From positions 1 to 64,000 of the forward strand of contig JASKKT010000005.1 in assembly GCA_030154025.1 (NCBI GenBank): 64,000 nucleotides of DNA, read 5' to 3'. How positions within the stretch are numbered: position 1 is the first letter of the stretch; every line of letters starts with the position of its first letter. The translations under genes were made by a program, and so were the position numbers. The notes beneath the pieces were generated by a model, which saw nothing but the letters and a program-made list of their open reading frames with translations, did no database searches and was not told where the DNA came from. Source of the stretch: Methanolobus sp. (GTDB taxonomy: Archaea; Halobacteriota; Methanosarcinia; Methanosarcinales; Methanosarcinaceae). Below are positions 11,897-22,910 of this stretch, in pieces.

Positions 11897-12874
11897 TCAT
11901 GGATCGCGCAATCCTGCGGTGGTCACGGATATGATAGCCTCTGCATCCGGAAGGTTGGGAGAATCCACAAGCCTGACTATCCTCTTATCGCCTTTGGACT
12001 TACGCAGGTACAGTCTGAAAGTGGCAGTGTGTCCTACAATATGACCGCCTATTGGCTTTGTGGGATCGCCGAAGAAAGCGTCAGGTTTTGCCATCACCTG
12101 GTTTGTAACAATCACACAGGCATTGAAAAGGTCCCCGAAACGCTGCAGTCCGTGCAGATGCTTGTTCAGTTTCTGCTGCCTGTCTGCAAGGGTCCCCCTG
12201 CCTATGTACTCGGCCCTGAAGTGAGCCGTCAGGGAATCCACGATAATGAGCCTTACGGGCTTGTCAGAGTTCTTCAGCTCGTTGGCAAGCTCCATCGCAG
12301 AATCCACGAGCAGTATCTGGTGATTGGAATTGAAGGCGCGGGCAACGTGTATATGCTTCAGGAACTCCTCGTAATCGTACTCCTGGCTATATTTCTCCGA
12401 GAGCCCTTCCACCATCTGCTTGATCCTCTCTGGCCTGAAAGTGTTCTCAGTATCAATGATTATTACAGAGCCGTCAAGACCGCCCTGTTCCTTGGGAAGC
12501 TGTACATTGACAGCAAGCTGGTGAGCGACCTGGGTCTTCCCGGAACCGAACTCTCCATACATTTCGGTAATTGCCTGGGTATCGATCCCGCCTCCCATCA
12601 TCTCATTGAACTCAACGCAGCCTGTGGAAAGCTTTCCCACAAGTTTCCTGCGCTCCATCACGACATCTCCGGTCTCGAAACCCCCGATATCCGCAGATTG
12701 CCTGGCAGCCAGGATGATCTTTGCAGCAGTCGACTCACCGATATCCGCAGCAGTTGCAAGCTCTGCAGGTGATGAGACAGCTATTGCCTCCACCGTTGTA
12801 AAACCTGCATCCATCAATTTCTGTGCAGTTGCCGGACCCACATGGTCCAGTTCTTCTAATAACACTTCAGCCAT
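11897..12874 (-). CDS. radA: DNA repair and recombination protein RadA
   Basis: HhH N-terminus; [19 protein letters not shown] Walker [26 protein letters not shown]. Confidence 0.96.
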   Translation of the reverse strand: MAEVLLEELDHVGPATAQKLMDAGFTTVEAIAVSSPAELATAADIGESTAAKIILAARQSADIGGFETGDVVMERRKLVGKLSTGCVEFNEMMGGGIDTQAITEMYGEFGSGKTQVAHQLAVNVQLPKEQGGLDGSVIIIDTENTFRPERIKQMVEGLSEKYSQEYDYEEFLKHIHVARAFNSNHQILLVDSAMELANELKNSDKPVRLIIVDSLTAHFRAEYIGRGTLADRQQKLNKHLHGLQRFGDLFNACVIVTNQVMAKPDAFFGDPTKPIGGHIVGHTATFRLYLRKSKGDKRIVRLVDSPNLPDAEAIISVTTAGLRDP

Positions 12875-13025
12875 TATTTATTACTCCATAGGTGCACATT
12901 GCTATCCATGAGGTGCACAATTGTGCTATTCTATGGTGATGAGAGTATATATACATAGACCAAGCGTGGTGAAAGTATTCAGTACGCTTTTGATGATGAT
13001 ATAACACAAAGCCTTATCATATTAA

Positions 13026-13502
13026 ATGAGAATTTACATCCCGATGGCAAAAGTAGCGATAGGGGGCACTTTCGAATGCCTTCACGACGGACACAGGGAA
13101 CTGCTAAGCAGGGCATTCGAACTTGCAGAGGGCGGACAGGTCGACATCGGACTTACCTCCAATGAAATGGCAAGCAGGCGGAACCGCGCCATACCGGACT
13201 ACTCCTCTCGGAAATCCCAACTGCTTGAATACCTGCAGGGAATCTCCGGGAACACACAATACAGGATCATCGAACTTAACGATCCCTATGGCAGGACCCT
13301 TGATGAGGACTACGACCATATTGTTGTCTCCCCTGAAACCTATCCTGTGGCACTCAGGATCAATAGTGTCCGGGTAGGAAAAGGAATGAGACCAATTGAG
13401 ATCGTTAAAATAGGTTTCGTACTGGCAGAGGACAGTGAACGTATTTCCTCCACCAGGATAGTCCGGGGAGAAATAGACATTCACGGGCACATTATTCACT
13501 GA
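13026..13502 (+). CDS. coaD: Archaeal phosphopantetheine adenylyltransferase
   Basis: VAIGGTFECLHDGHRELLSRAFE nucleotidyltransferase motif; SSTRIVRGEID. Confidence 0.9.
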   Translation: MRIYIPMAKVAIGGTFECLHDGHRELLSRAFELAEGGQVDIGLTSNEMASRRNRAIPDYSSRKSQLLEYLQGISGNTQYRIIELNDPYGRTLDEDYDHIVVSPETYPVALRINSVRVGKGMRPIEIVKIGFVLAEDSERISSTRIVRGEIDIHGHIIH

Positions 13503-13549
13503 CATTGAATGTACATAATTTTATTAACCTTCTTTTCCAACTAAGTTTC

Positions 13550-13882
13550 ATGAGCAGAGAATTCTCACAGATGGACAGACAGATATTCAACAAGCTTGCA
13601 CCCGAAGCTGGCGGCAGCACGATGTCCGGCATGGGACACAACTATCCCTTCATCCTCAGACCCATATCCCACAGGATAGCACAGTCTGCAGAGGACTTCA
13701 GGAACCGGCTGGAGAGGCTTGATGCTACGGAGCTCGATTATCTCGCAGGCCTTGCCATGGAGGATAAGGAGGACATCCGCTCCCTTGAAGATGAGGATGT
13801 CGAGTCCTTCATGGAACTTGTCAGAGAGAGAATATCTCCTGAAAGGGAAAAGGAACTTAAGGCAAAACTCGGGTTGGCATGA
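13550..13882 (+). CDS. Conserved hypothetical protein, start at MSREFSQMD
   Basis: Continuous ORF between CoaD and AP-endonuclease-like gene; overlaps the next start. Confidence 0.7.
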   Translation: MSREFSQMDRQIFNKLAPEAGGSTMSGMGHNYPFILRPISHRIAQSAEDFRNRLERLDATELDYLAGLAMEDKEDIRSLEDEDVESFMELVRERISPEREKELKAKLGLA

Positions 13883-14724
13883 GCAGTAAAAAGCCTGCCA
13901 CCCTGCTATTTGGAACTGCAGGCACACCCAGGGGCTCCCTTAAAGGCACCAGCGTCAGCGGAATAGAAAGGATCCGGGATGTGGGGCTCGGCTGCATGGA
14001 GCTGGAGTTCGTCCGGGGAGTCAAAATGGGAGAGAAGAGCGCAAAAAGCGTTCATGAGAAAGCAGATAAGATGAATGTGGGCCTGAGCGTGCATGCTCCC
14101 TACTATATCAATCTTAACTCTGCCGAGCCCGAGAAGCTGGATGCAAGTATCGGCAGGATATATGCGGCTTCAAGGATCGGGAGCCTGTGCGGGGCAAGGA
14201 GCATCGTGTTCCACCCTGCATATTACCAGGATGATACTTCCGAAAGGGTGCAGGAAAAGGTTTCCGTCATCCTCAAGACACTCACTGCAAGGCTTGATGA
14301 CGAGGGCATAGATGCAGTCCTTAGGCCGGAGACCACAGGGAAGCCCACACAATTCGGTTCTCTCAATGAGACTTTACTCCTTGCCAGCGAGATAGAAAGA
14401 GTGTTGCCTTGTATTGATTTCGCACACCTGCATGCAAGGAGTAACGGAGCCGAGAACTCCTATGAGGAATTCTGCAAGGTGCTTGCAATAGTGGAGGAAA
14501 CACTGGGAAAGGAAGCCCTCTGTGATATGCACATGCATGTGTCAGGTATAGAGTATGGGGAAAAGGGAGAAAGGAACCATCTCAACCTTGAGGACTCTGA
14601 CCTCAAATATGCAGAGCTGCTCAGGGCGCTGAAAGATTTCCAGGTGAAGGGGCTTATAATCTGTGAAAGTCCCGACAACGAGGGTGATGCACTTCTGCTG
14701 CAGAGGACATTTGCCAGCCTCTGA
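13879..14724 (+). CDS. Endonuclease IV-like TIM-barrel (AP endonuclease 2 family)
   Basis: LSVHAPYYINLNS, ARSIVFHPAYYQ, VLRPETTGKPTQFG, CIDFAHLHAR, DMHMHVSGI metal-ligand motifs. Confidence 0.88.
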   Translation: MSSKKPATLLFGTAGTPRGSLKGTSVSGIERIRDVGLGCMELEFVRGVKMGEKSAKSVHEKADKMNVGLSVHAPYYINLNSAEPEKLDASIGRIYAASRIGSLCGARSIVFHPAYYQDDTSERVQEKVSVILKTLTARLDDEGIDAVLRPETTGKPTQFGSLNETLLLASEIERVLPCIDFAHLHARSNGAENSYEEFCKVLAIVEETLGKEALCDMHMHVSGIEYGEKGERNHLNLEDSDLKYAELLRALKDFQVKGLIICESPDNEGDALLLQRTFASL

Positions 14725-14753
14725 CGCACTTTTTGATTGCATGTACCAAGCTG

Positions 14754-15440
14754 TTATATGTGAACTCCCGGCGCCAGATGATCCAGTATCGGATGAAGCA
14801 GAGTGAACAGACCGATCAGGATGATTACAGACCCGCTGACAAGCGGAAGCCTGCTGATGCTCTTACTGCCGACGTAACCCTCGAGGAAACCCTTTCCTTT
14901 AACAAAGACAATGGACAGGGATGTAATGGCTACCGCAAGGCCGATACTGAACACAAGCACGTACAAAAGGCCGTTGTACACTTGGTTATTCGAGATGCTG
15001 AAAAGAAGTATGGCAAGCGCTGCAGGGCAGGGGATGAGTCCTGTGGAAAGTCCGATGGCGATAACTCCTTTCCTCGTATCTATGATATGCTCATGCGGAT
15101 GATAGAATTTTCTCAAAATCCACACTCCCACACCTATCAGTATCATTCCTCCCAGCAGGCTCATGATATCGTGTGTAAGATCAACGTCCAGTGCTTCAAT
15201 AAGATATATCGATGCTACGCCTAAAGCCATCACGACTATGACATGGGAGAAGACGATTGTCAGTCCCAGGAGAAGAGCGTCTTTTACATCTGCATCAGTG
15301 CCCATGACAAAAACTGCCATGATAGATTTCCCATGTCCCGGTTCAAGTGCGTGCAGAGCACCCAGGAGAAACGCCGAGACAACTATCAGAATACTAAGAT
15401 CTGAATACTGTACGTTTGTTCCGGCCCATAATAGATCCAT
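14754..15440 (-). CDS. NicO-type nickel/cobalt transporter
   Basis: GALHALEPGHGKSIMAVFVMG, FSHVIVVMALG; GLSTGLIPCPAALAILL. Confidence 0.82.
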   Translation of the reverse strand: MDLLWAGTNVQYSDLSILIVVSAFLLGALHALEPGHGKSIMAVFVMGTDADVKDALLLGLTIVFSHVIVVMALGVASIYLIEALDVDLTHDIMSLLGGMILIGVGVWILRKFYHPHEHIIDTRKGVIAIGLSTGLIPCPAALAILLFSISNNQVYNGLLYVLVFSIGLAVAITSLSIVFVKGKGFLEGYVGSKSISRLPLVSGSVIILIGLFTLLHPILDHLAPGVHI

Positions 15441-15648
15441 ACCAATAAGCCTCCTGCGAGAGTCATTATTTAAATGACCTGAAGTTCAGTGTTATTTAGT
15501 GTTACTAGATGACTTTGCACATATAAAAGCATTATGAATTAGTATGTTATTTTATCCCATAAAAGTGTTACCCGGCCTGGCAAGCTAATGAAGCATGGTC
15601 AATAGAACAGGAAAAATGAAGAGAAAAAGGAGAGAAGAAACGATAATA

Positions 15649-16965
15649 TTATTTTTCCAGCAATGGATTGGCAACACTTACAGGAATGTTAATACCGCTC
15701 TTTTCCATATAGCCCCTGATCCGGTCCAGCGCATGTTCCACCATGCCGTCATGAGTAAGGATAAGGCACCTCTGCCCCGACAATGCATTGAGGATGGAGC
15801 GGTCGATAACACCTGAAGTTACATGAACGTAGATGTCATCCTCTTCAGCTATCAGCTTGCTCTTCTTACCCATGGCTCCCACACATTCAATACCATCCCT
15901 TTTGATGATACGCATCAGTTCATCGTGCGAGTATCTGGAAGTGTCATAGATGCCGATAGAGCCTGCCCTGAGAGCCTTCCGGTCCATCTCGACTATGGCC
16001 AGTCCTTCTTCATGGATGTGCAGCACGCGGCAGTTGATGGCCTCGTATGTGGAGTCCATGGCATACTCACCGTAGAGTATCCCCAGGTTTATAGTATCGC
16101 CCACTTCCACCTCGGGAGGGACATCCACCCACATCAGGTGCTGGGAACGCAGGGTCTGCACCAGGTCAGGAATATCACGGGGACAGCTTTTGATCTTCGC
16201 AAGGCCTCTCTTTTTGATCTCCTCATATATTTCAAGGGTGACAGGCCTTCTCAGGTAAGCAGCCTTGAGGTTCTCTGTCTGCCTGAATATATCTTCCGGA
16301 ACACCCTCACTGATGACCCTGCGGTTGTTCATAAGGAAGACGTAGTCTGCCCAGCTGTAGGCCAGGTCCACGTCATGAGTGGAGATAATAATGGTCTTGC
16401 CGAAATAGTTCAGCTCGTTGAGCAGGTCCATGACCTCGTCTGCACCCACCGGGTCAAGATTAGAGAGCGGCTCGTCGAGAATGATGATCTCGGGGTCCAT
16501 GGCGACTATGCCTGCGATGGCAACCCTCTTTTTCTGTCCTCCGCTGAGATGGTGGGGAGGCTTGTTCTTCAGAGGGGTCAGACCCACATACTCCAGTGTG
16601 TCAGTAACTATCTTTTCGACCTTCTCTTTCGGATATCCAAGATTGATAGGCCCGAAAGCCACATCCTGGTAGATGGTCGGTGCAAATATCTGGTCATCGG
16701 AGTTCTGGAAAACGATGCCCACATTCTTCCGCACCTCGCGCAGGGATTTTGAATCATACCTGAGAGGCTCGCCGTGATAGAGCACCTGGCCTTTCTGCGG
16801 ACGGTGGGTCCCGTTCAGTGCCATGAACAGGGTTGATTTGCCGGAACCGTTGCGCCCGACAAATGCTATCTTCTTTCCCTTCTCGATCTTTATGTTGATA
16901 TCCTCAAGGGCGAGGGTACCGTCGGGATAAGAGTAACTGAGATCCTTTGTTTCCAGAACTACCAT
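15649..16965 (-). CDS. cbiO: Cobalt ECF transporter ATP-binding protein CbiO with C-terminal extension
   Basis: ABC ATPase motifs [30 protein letters not shown]; about 170 aa C-terminal extension. Confidence 0.93.
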   Translation of the reverse strand: MVVLETKDLSYSYPDGTLALEDINIKIEKGKKIAFVGRNGSGKSTLFMALNGTHRPQKGQVLYHGEPLRYDSKSLREVRKNVGIVFQNSDDQIFAPTIYQDVAFGPINLGYPKEKVEKIVTDTLEYVGLTPLKNKPPHHLSGGQKKRVAIAGIVAMDPEIIILDEPLSNLDPVGADEVMDLLNELNYFGKTIIISTHDVDLAYSWADYVFLMNNRRVISEGVPEDIFRQTENLKAAYLRRPVTLEIYEEIKKRGLAKIKSCPRDIPDLVQTLRSQHLMWVDVPPEVEVGDTINLGILYGEYAMDSTYEAINCRVLHIHEEGLAIVEMDRKALRAGSIGIYDTSRYSHDELMRIIKRDGIECVGAMGKKSKLIAEEDDIYVHVTSGVIDRSILNALSGQRCLILTHDGMVEHALDRIRGYMEKSGINIPVSVANPLLEK

Positions 16966-16974
16966 GTTTTTACC

Positions 16975-17757
16975 TCATATCAGGGTTATACCTCTTGTAA
17001 GATAGAAGACAGACAGCACCAGCGCAAAATAGCTGCAGGTAAGCAGGACTTCCGGCATCCTCACCGGCCTTTTCTCTTCCAGCAGTATCATCTTGCCGTC
17101 GTAACACCTAGAGTTCATTGAAAGGTACAGCTTCTCGCCCTGCTCCCACGAGCGTATGAAGAGATTGGTACCCAGCATGACCAGCGACCTGAAGGATGTC
17201 CTGAAATCTCGGTACCCAAGGCGCACCGTCTGTGCATACCTTATTCCCATTGCAACTTCAAGGAAGACAAAGATGTAGCGATACATCATCATGGCTATCT
17301 CAACAAAAGAGTCCGGGAAGTGGGTTGCCTTCAGCACTGCAAACAGTTCCACCATGGGAGTCGTTAGGGAGAGGAAGAACAGGCAGGACATGCCGCCGAT
17401 GGTCCTTGATAGTACAAGAAGTGCCATATTAAGGCCGCCACTCTTTACTGCGAGGGTGTATCCCGAGACATCGAACGAGAACAGGATATCCCCTGTACCG
17501 AAAAAGAAAGCTATTATAACGGCGCTCGTTAACACAAAACCTGCCGGCAGAGCGAGCAGCTTCAGATAGAACTTAAAGGGGATCCTGCCAAAATACACAG
17601 TGGCAAAGCCCATGCACAGGGCAATGAGCAAAGGAGTGAAAGGGGATGTGGAAGACACACCTGTGAGAATACCAAAGGTAACTATGGATAGCTTGAGCCA
17701 GTTGTTCCTGTATCTCAAGGGGCTCATCAGCGCGTAATCATCAAGGATATTTACCAT
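16975..17757 (-). CDS. cbiQ: Cobalt ECF transporter permease CbiQ
   Basis: Multi-TM, next to CbiO; RYIFVFLEVAMGIRYAQTVRLGYRDFRTSFRSL. Confidence 0.9.
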   Translation of the reverse strand: MVNILDDYALMSPLRYRNNWLKLSIVTFGILTGVSSTSPFTPLLIALCMGFATVYFGRIPFKFYLKLLALPAGFVLTSAVIIAFFFGTGDILFSFDVSGYTLAVKSGGLNMALLVLSRTIGGMSCLFFLSLTTPMVELFAVLKATHFPDSFVEIAMMMYRYIFVFLEVAMGIRYAQTVRLGYRDFRTSFRSLVMLGTNLFIRSWEQGEKLYLSMNSRCYDGKMILLEEKRPVRMPEVLLTCSYFALVLSVFYLTRGITLI

Positions 17758-18016
17758 ACATTACCACGTTTTATCCGGGAGCGTCTTTTGTATACATTAA
17801 CTATCATTGGTTCCAGATAAGCCAGAATAACAGAGGTTGCTTCATAGATAAGTTTTTCGTCATTCCTGCATCAAGAAATCAATAGCAACCGGAATATCAC
17901 CGCATGATGCATTAACACCTCAACCGCGGCCCTTCACGAGAGCGGACGGAACTGAAGCCGCACAGATAACAAAACAGACAACAGAACAGACACAGAATGG
18001 GTAAGAACATGAAAGT

Positions 18017-18035
18017 GATGCCCCTATGAGGCATC
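18017..18035. terminator. Terminator-like hairpin between cbiN and cbiQ
   Basis: GATGCC-cctatga-GGCATC inverted repeat just downstream of the cbiN stop; no clear poly-T. Confidence 0.35.
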
Positions 18036-18038
18036 AGC

Positions 18039-18326
18039 CTAATTTACCTTGTTCTTGCCTCTGTAATAGCCGAAAGTATAGCCTATTATCAGGGACCCTA
18101 TCGCAGCCTGGAGAGCAAAAAGCAGGCTTTCTGTCTCTCCTCCCGGAGGCTCGAAGCCGATCCCACCGAACCAGGGTTCATAATCAGGATTGATCTCAGC
18201 TATCACGTCCTCGGCTGCACCGTCCGCACCACTGAACTCAGAGTAGGGATCTATTACAAAATGCGCATAAAGGAACTGGGCTGCGAAGAGAACAAGTACA
18301 ATACCCACAATGTACTCCAGCTTCAT
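18039..18326 (-). CDS. cbiN: Cobalt transport protein CbiN
   Basis: EFSGADGAAEDVIAEINPDYEPWFGGIGFEPPGGETESLLFALQAAIGSLIIGYTFGY. Confidence 0.95.
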   Translation of the reverse strand: MKLEYIVGIVLVLFAAQFLYAHFVIDPYSEFSGADGAAEDVIAEINPDYEPWFGGIGFEPPGGETESLLFALQAAIGSLIIGYTFGYYRGKNKVN

Positions 18327-19021
18327 TCCATTGCCTCCTTGATCTTTGTAACAGCTGCGGAGCTGAGAACATTGAGGTCCACAAGCACCTCACTCTTGAT
18401 CTGCACCACATACTTCATGATGAGTGCGGTCAGGGCTCCCTCAACAACTGCAAGAGGGATCTGAGTTACAGCGAAGATCAGAGCGAATTTTGTGAACGAT
18501 GCATAGACGCCGCCTACCTCAGAAGGGAAAGCCAGGGCAAGCTGAACTGATGTGACCACATACGTTGCCAGATCAGCAAGAGCTGTCGCAAGGAAGACAT
18601 TCAGGTAAAAGTTCATTCCTGCTTTGGAAGCTGACCTGTAGAACACATAAGCTACTACAGGACCGATTATTGCCATGGCTGCTGTGTTTGCTCCAAGGGT
18701 CGTCAGACCACCGTGTGCAAGGAAGAGGGACTGGTAGAGCAGTACGATGACTCCCAGAACAGAAGTGATGGCAGGACCGAAGAGTATTGCAGCCATTCCT
18801 GTACCAGTTGGGTGAGAAGAGCTCATGGTGACCGCAGAAGGAAGCTTGAGGGATGACAGCACGAATATAAATGCGCCCGCAACAGCCAGTAAAGGCACAA
18901 CTTCACGTCTTTGGCTCACAAGTTTGTTCATCTGGTACATACCATACATTATAACAGGAATGGAGACGGCAAACCATATTTGCCACCATGGAGTGGGTAG
19001 GAACCCTTCAAATATATGCAA
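18323..19021 (-). CDS. cbiM: Cobalt ECF substrate-binding protein CbiM
   Basis: MHIFEGFLPTPWW N-terminal metal-binding motif; SSSHPTGTGMAAILFGPAI. Confidence 0.96.
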   Translation of the reverse strand: MHIFEGFLPTPWWQIWFAVSIPVIMYGMYQMNKLVSQRREVVPLLAVAGAFIFVLSSLKLPSAVTMSSSHPTGTGMAAILFGPAITSVLGVIVLLYQSLFLAHGGLTTLGANTAAMAIIGPVVAYVFYRSASKAGMNFYLNVFLATALADLATYVVTSVQLALAFPSEVGGVYASFTKFALIFAVTQIPLAVVEGALTALIMKYVVQIKSEVLVDLNVLSSAAVTKIKEAME

Positions 19022-19295
19022 CTAAGATCACCTTCCTTTTTACTAATCCTATGAAATCAAGTATAATTGATTATGGATATTACAGGTATTATGTTATTGT
19101 AAATAAGCATAACGATTCGTGTTAGCGTGAAGATGTATTAGCACTTAACATAACAGACGTGCACAAAGTAGCAATTCATATCCATCCGGAAGTTTTGATG
19201 AAAATATGTAACCATAGTTACCCGGAAGAAAAACTATCGCAAATGAAAAGGAGGTCTATAAAAGCGCACCCAAAATAAAGTAAATTTACTTGATA

Positions 19296-19877
19296 TTACA
19301 TGACCACCATCAGGCAGTACACATCCGATCTGTTGAGTGGAGGTTCATCCACAGTGCCAACCACCGCCCTCTCGTGGGGATAACCGATGTCCTCATAGAT
19401 GCATATCCTGGCATCAATTCCCATTTCCTTCAGGACGCCTGCGACCTCGGCCGGCCCGAAACTGTCGGCAGGGAGAAGGAAGACGTTCTTCCCCAGAGAA
19501 AGCTCGCGTATAAGGGCCTCTCTTGCCGGAGCGGGGTCCCTGCCGTGGGCTGTGATCATGGCAAGGTTGGACATCTCCACATGGAAGCGTGCGCATGATG
19601 CCTGAATGGATGAAACGCCGGTGACCACCCTGTCGTGATCGCCTGCAAACTTCCCAAGCCCTGAGAACATGGGATCCCCTGTAGACAACACCACGGCATC
19701 CGCGGGCAGCAGATGCAGGTTCTTGAAACTCTTGATCGGGTGGGCCTCGCAGTTAATATGGTCCCTGGCAAGCTCTATGGCCCGCTCCGAACCGTAGACC
19801 ACCGGAGCTGCACTGATTACCTCAATGGCCTCCTGCGTCAGCATCTTCGGACCGACGCCCACGCCTACTATGATCAT
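19296..19877 (-). CDS. cbiE: Cobalt-precorrin-7 (C5)-methyltransferase CbiE
   Basis: [43 protein letters not shown]; adjacent to cbiD. Confidence 0.9.
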   Translation of the reverse strand: MIIVGVGVGPKMLTQEAIEVISAAPVVYGSERAIELARDHINCEAHPIKSFKNLHLLPADAVVLSTGDPMFSGLGKFAGDHDRVVTGVSSIQASCARFHVEMSNLAMITAHGRDPAPAREALIRELSLGKNVFLLPADSFGPAEVAGVLKEMGIDARICIYEDIGYPHERAVVGTVDEPPLNRSDVYCLMVVM

Positions 19878-20890
19878 ATACCGTCCCCGCTGTCCATGAG
19901 CACCGTGCCGTCACGGTCAACGACTACGATGCGTGCACCTTTGCCTTTTTCAATCGCTCCCTCAAAGGCTTTCTTAAGACGTTCGTTACCGGGATCAAGT
20001 TCAAGCATCTCCACCACAGTGGCAAACCCGCTGTCCTTGAGCATATCAGGGTCCCCCCATTTCAGGACAAGGCCCGGCAGGCCGCATATCACAACATCGC
20101 CGTGTGCTGCCTCAAGAGCCTCATCGATACGGCTTCCGGCAAGCACCACTGTGTGCTCAGGGAAAAGCATAGTGGAATACCTGATACCTATCCTGCCTGT
20201 GGTGAGCACCACCTTGTCGGATTCCCTGATCAGGTCTCCCTTCATCTCTCCCAGGTGATCGTTCCATGGTTCCACGAAGCCTGTGGTGCCGAGAATGGAT
20301 ATGCCGTCAATGATACCGATACGGCTGTTGAGGGTCTCCTTCGCAATCTCCTTCCCCCGGGGAAGATATATAGTGACTTCAGCACCCCTCAGGTTCAGCT
20401 CCTCCACAGCTTCCTCAATGGCCGCCCTTATCTGCTCCATGGGGCGCGGGTTGATGGCAGGCTGGCCTTTTTTTGATTCGAGGCCGCTGCGGGTGACAAT
20501 ACCGACACCCTGGCCCGCATTCACTATAATGCCGTCAGCCTCCCTGGCCTCAGCAGCGAACTCAAGTCCCCGGGTGATATCGGACTCATGATCATTGTTT
20601 ATCTTGACCGCAACAGCATGCCCTTTACCTGCCTTCACGTCAAGCTCGGCGCGCAGCCCCACGGGTGTGGGGACTGAGACACGGGTCACATCCCCCCCGA
20701 GGGAGAGCACCGCAGCCTTTGCGGCAAGTGCAGCCGTTGTCCCGGTAGTGAAACCTCTCCTCAGCACCGAGCCATTGCTAAGTACAACCAGCATTCCGCT
20801 CCGTATGCCTTCTTCAAGCTCCTTGCGGGGCATCTGCGAGCGTTCAAGCCATTCATCTGGTATTTTGGATTTGTTTACCGGGTCGATCAT
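19874..20890 (-). CDS. cbiD: Cobalt-precorrin-5B (C1)-methyltransferase CbiD
   Basis: [42 protein letters not shown]. Confidence 0.95.
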   Translation of the reverse strand: MIDPVNKSKIPDEWLERSQMPRKELEEGIRSGMLVVLSNGSVLRRGFTTGTTAALAAKAAVLSLGGDVTRVSVPTPVGLRAELDVKAGKGHAVAVKINNDHESDITRGLEFAAEAREADGIIVNAGQGVGIVTRSGLESKKGQPAINPRPMEQIRAAIEEAVEELNLRGAEVTIYLPRGKEIAKETLNSRIGIIDGISILGTTGFVEPWNDHLGEMKGDLIRESDKVVLTTGRIGIRYSTMLFPEHTVVLAGSRIDEALEAAHGDVVICGLPGLVLKWGDPDMLKDSGFATVVEMLELDPGNERLKKAFEGAIEKGKGARIVVVDRDGTVLMDSGDGI

Positions 20891-20933
20891 CTCAGGTCAA
20901 TTGTAGTTAATACTTTTAAAATTTACCGACAAA

Positions 20934-22814
20934 TCATGTCCTGCCAAACATCCTGCCCAGTTCCTCCTTCGTAAAGGAGACCATGGTAGGCCGTCCATGA
21001 GGACATGTGTAGGGATTCTCGCATAGTATCAACTGCCTCAGCAGTCCCTGCATCTGCTCCGGAGTGCACACTGCACCAGCCTTTATCGCCGCACGGCAGG
21101 CCATGGTGCTGCAAAGGCGGTCATACACTTCGGTATCCTCCCTGATCCTCCCGCCTGTCACCAGGTCCGAGATAATATCGTGCACGATTCCAGGGTCCTC
21201 AAGCCTGCCAAAGATGCTTGGCACCGTGGTGACAACGTAAGCGCCTGGACCGAACTCCGATATGGAGAAACCTATCTGCTCCAGGAAGGGTATGTAATCC
21301 TCTATGATGGCCCTTTCCTTTGTACTGAGCTCAAGGGTCACTGGCGTGACAAGTTCCTGCCAGCCCATGTCCCTCATTTTCAGCACCTGCTCGTACATGA
21401 TGCGTTCGTGGGCAGCATGCTGGTCCACCAGCACAAGCTTTCCCTCGCTCTCAGTGAGTATGTAGAGGTCCGCGAACTGGCCCAGCACCTTTACATCCGG
21501 AAGAGCCTCGCTTTTCTTTACAGGAGGCACGTGCTGCGCCTGAAGTCTCTCACTTCTCATGAGCCTCTTCTGGGTATCCTTCATGGGGTAACGGTAAGAC
21601 TGGCTTTCCTCCCTGAGCACCGAAGGCTGCTGAAGGAGAGACTCCTGCCTGCCATCAAAGAAAACATGATCTGCTGGAGCAGTGCCGCTTCCTTCCTTCT
21701 CAGGAGGGCGAGCCTCGGGCCCATATATTCTTGACTGGACAGAGCTTTCCTTGGTAAGCCTGAGCTCAGGAATAAGATCAGCAGTACTGAGGGCCTGTTC
21801 CACTGCGGTGATAATGGCGGATTCTATTTCCTTCTCATGGCTCAGGCGCACTTCCCTTTTTGTCGGATGTACGTTCACGTCAACATAGAAGGGGTCGATG
21901 TCAAACTTCAGGAAGGCTGCAGGGTAGCGTCCCTTGGGAAGGAGAGTGTAGTATCCCAGCCTCACAGCATTGGCTATCACCCTGGAATAGATGCTCCTGC
22001 CATTGATAAAGAAAGCCTGGAGGTCAGTTCCGCTCCTTGTCAGCTCAGGCTTGGATATGTAACCGGATATGGATACAAACTCGGACCTGAATTCCACAGG
22101 AACCAGCGAACGGGCAACGTCTGCGCCATACAGGTGAACTATGCTGTCAAAGAGCTCACCTGAGCTTGGAGATCTCATGATGACCTTGCCGTCGCTCACC
22201 AGGGCGAAGGATATCTCGGGATGGGCTACTGCGTGCCTGGTGACCACATCAGTGATATTGGCAAGTTCGGTGCGCAGGCTCTTAAGGTACTTTTTCCGCG
22301 CAGGGGTGCTGTAAAATAGGTCGTTCACGGATATGGAGGTTCCCACAGCCGAGCCTGCTGAGGATATGCTCTTGATGCCACTGCTGTCTACGACCAGCCG
22401 GGTTCCGGAAATATCGTTTTCCTGCCTGGTCGTAAGCTCGACCCTGGAGACCGAGGCTATGGATGCAAGCGCCTCACCCCTGAAACCCAGGGTGAGCACA
22501 CGGTCAAGGTCCTCGATGCTGCTTATCTTGCTTGTTGCATGTTTCGTGAATGCCAGCGAAGCATCCTGGTGGCTCATCCCGGAGCCGTTGTCAACAACAA
22601 GTATGCTTTTCGTGCCAGACCCCTTTATTTCCACTCGAATATCGGTGGCATTAGCGTCAATGGAATTATCGATGAGCTCCTTGACCACGGATGCCGGACG
22701 CTCGATGACTTCTCCTGCAGCTATCTTGTTTATCGTGGACTCGTCCAGTACATGTATCCTGTAACCCTGCAGATCATAATTTTTGTCGGCCATAATCTTT
22801 CCCTCCTTTCTCAC
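20934..22814 (-). CDS. mutL: DNA mismatch repair protein MutL
   Basis: AAGEVIERPASVVKELIDNSIDA, GFRGEALASIASVSR; DQHAAHERIMYE endonuclease motif. Confidence 0.96.
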   Translation of the reverse strand: MRKEGKIMADKNYDLQGYRIHVLDESTINKIAAGEVIERPASVVKELIDNSIDANATDIRVEIKGSGTKSILVVDNGSGMSHQDASLAFTKHATSKISSIEDLDRVLTLGFRGEALASIASVSRVELTTRQENDISGTRLVVDSSGIKSISSAGSAVGTSISVNDLFYSTPARKKYLKSLRTELANITDVVTRHAVAHPEISFALVSDGKVIMRSPSSGELFDSIVHLYGADVARSLVPVEFRSEFVSISGYISKPELTRSGTDLQAFFINGRSIYSRVIANAVRLGYYTLLPKGRYPAAFLKFDIDPFYVDVNVHPTKREVRLSHEKEIESAIITAVEQALSTADLIPELRLTKESSVQSRIYGPEARPPEKEGSGTAPADHVFFDGRQESLLQQPSVLREESQSYRYPMKDTQKRLMRSERLQAQHVPPVKKSEALPDVKVLGQFADLYILTESEGKLVLVDQHAAHERIMYEQVLKMRDMGWQELVTPVTLELSTKERAIIEDYIPFLEQIGFSISEFGPGAYVVTTVPSIFGRLEDPGIVHDIISDLVTGGRIREDTEVYDRLCSTMACRAAIKAGAVCTPEQMQGLLRQLILCENPYTCPHGRPTMVSFTKEELGRMFGRT

Positions 22815-22910
22815 GTGTTCCGATCCTGTAATTTACTCAATCCTGTATCCCTCCTGACCTATTCTTAAGAAGTATCAGGGAATACACATACTTTTCCTTG
22901 CCGGCAGGTC

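Noticed and set aside
15823-16752. 309-aa ORF antisense to cbiO
   Set aside because: Shadow ORF opposite a clear ABC ATPase; no recognisable domain.
19022-19295. Possible cobalamin riboswitch or NikR site upstream of cbiM
   Set aside because: No B12-box or clear riboswitch core found; only weak GTTAT/ATAAC repeats in AT-rich DNA. Infernal with the cobalamin model would decide.
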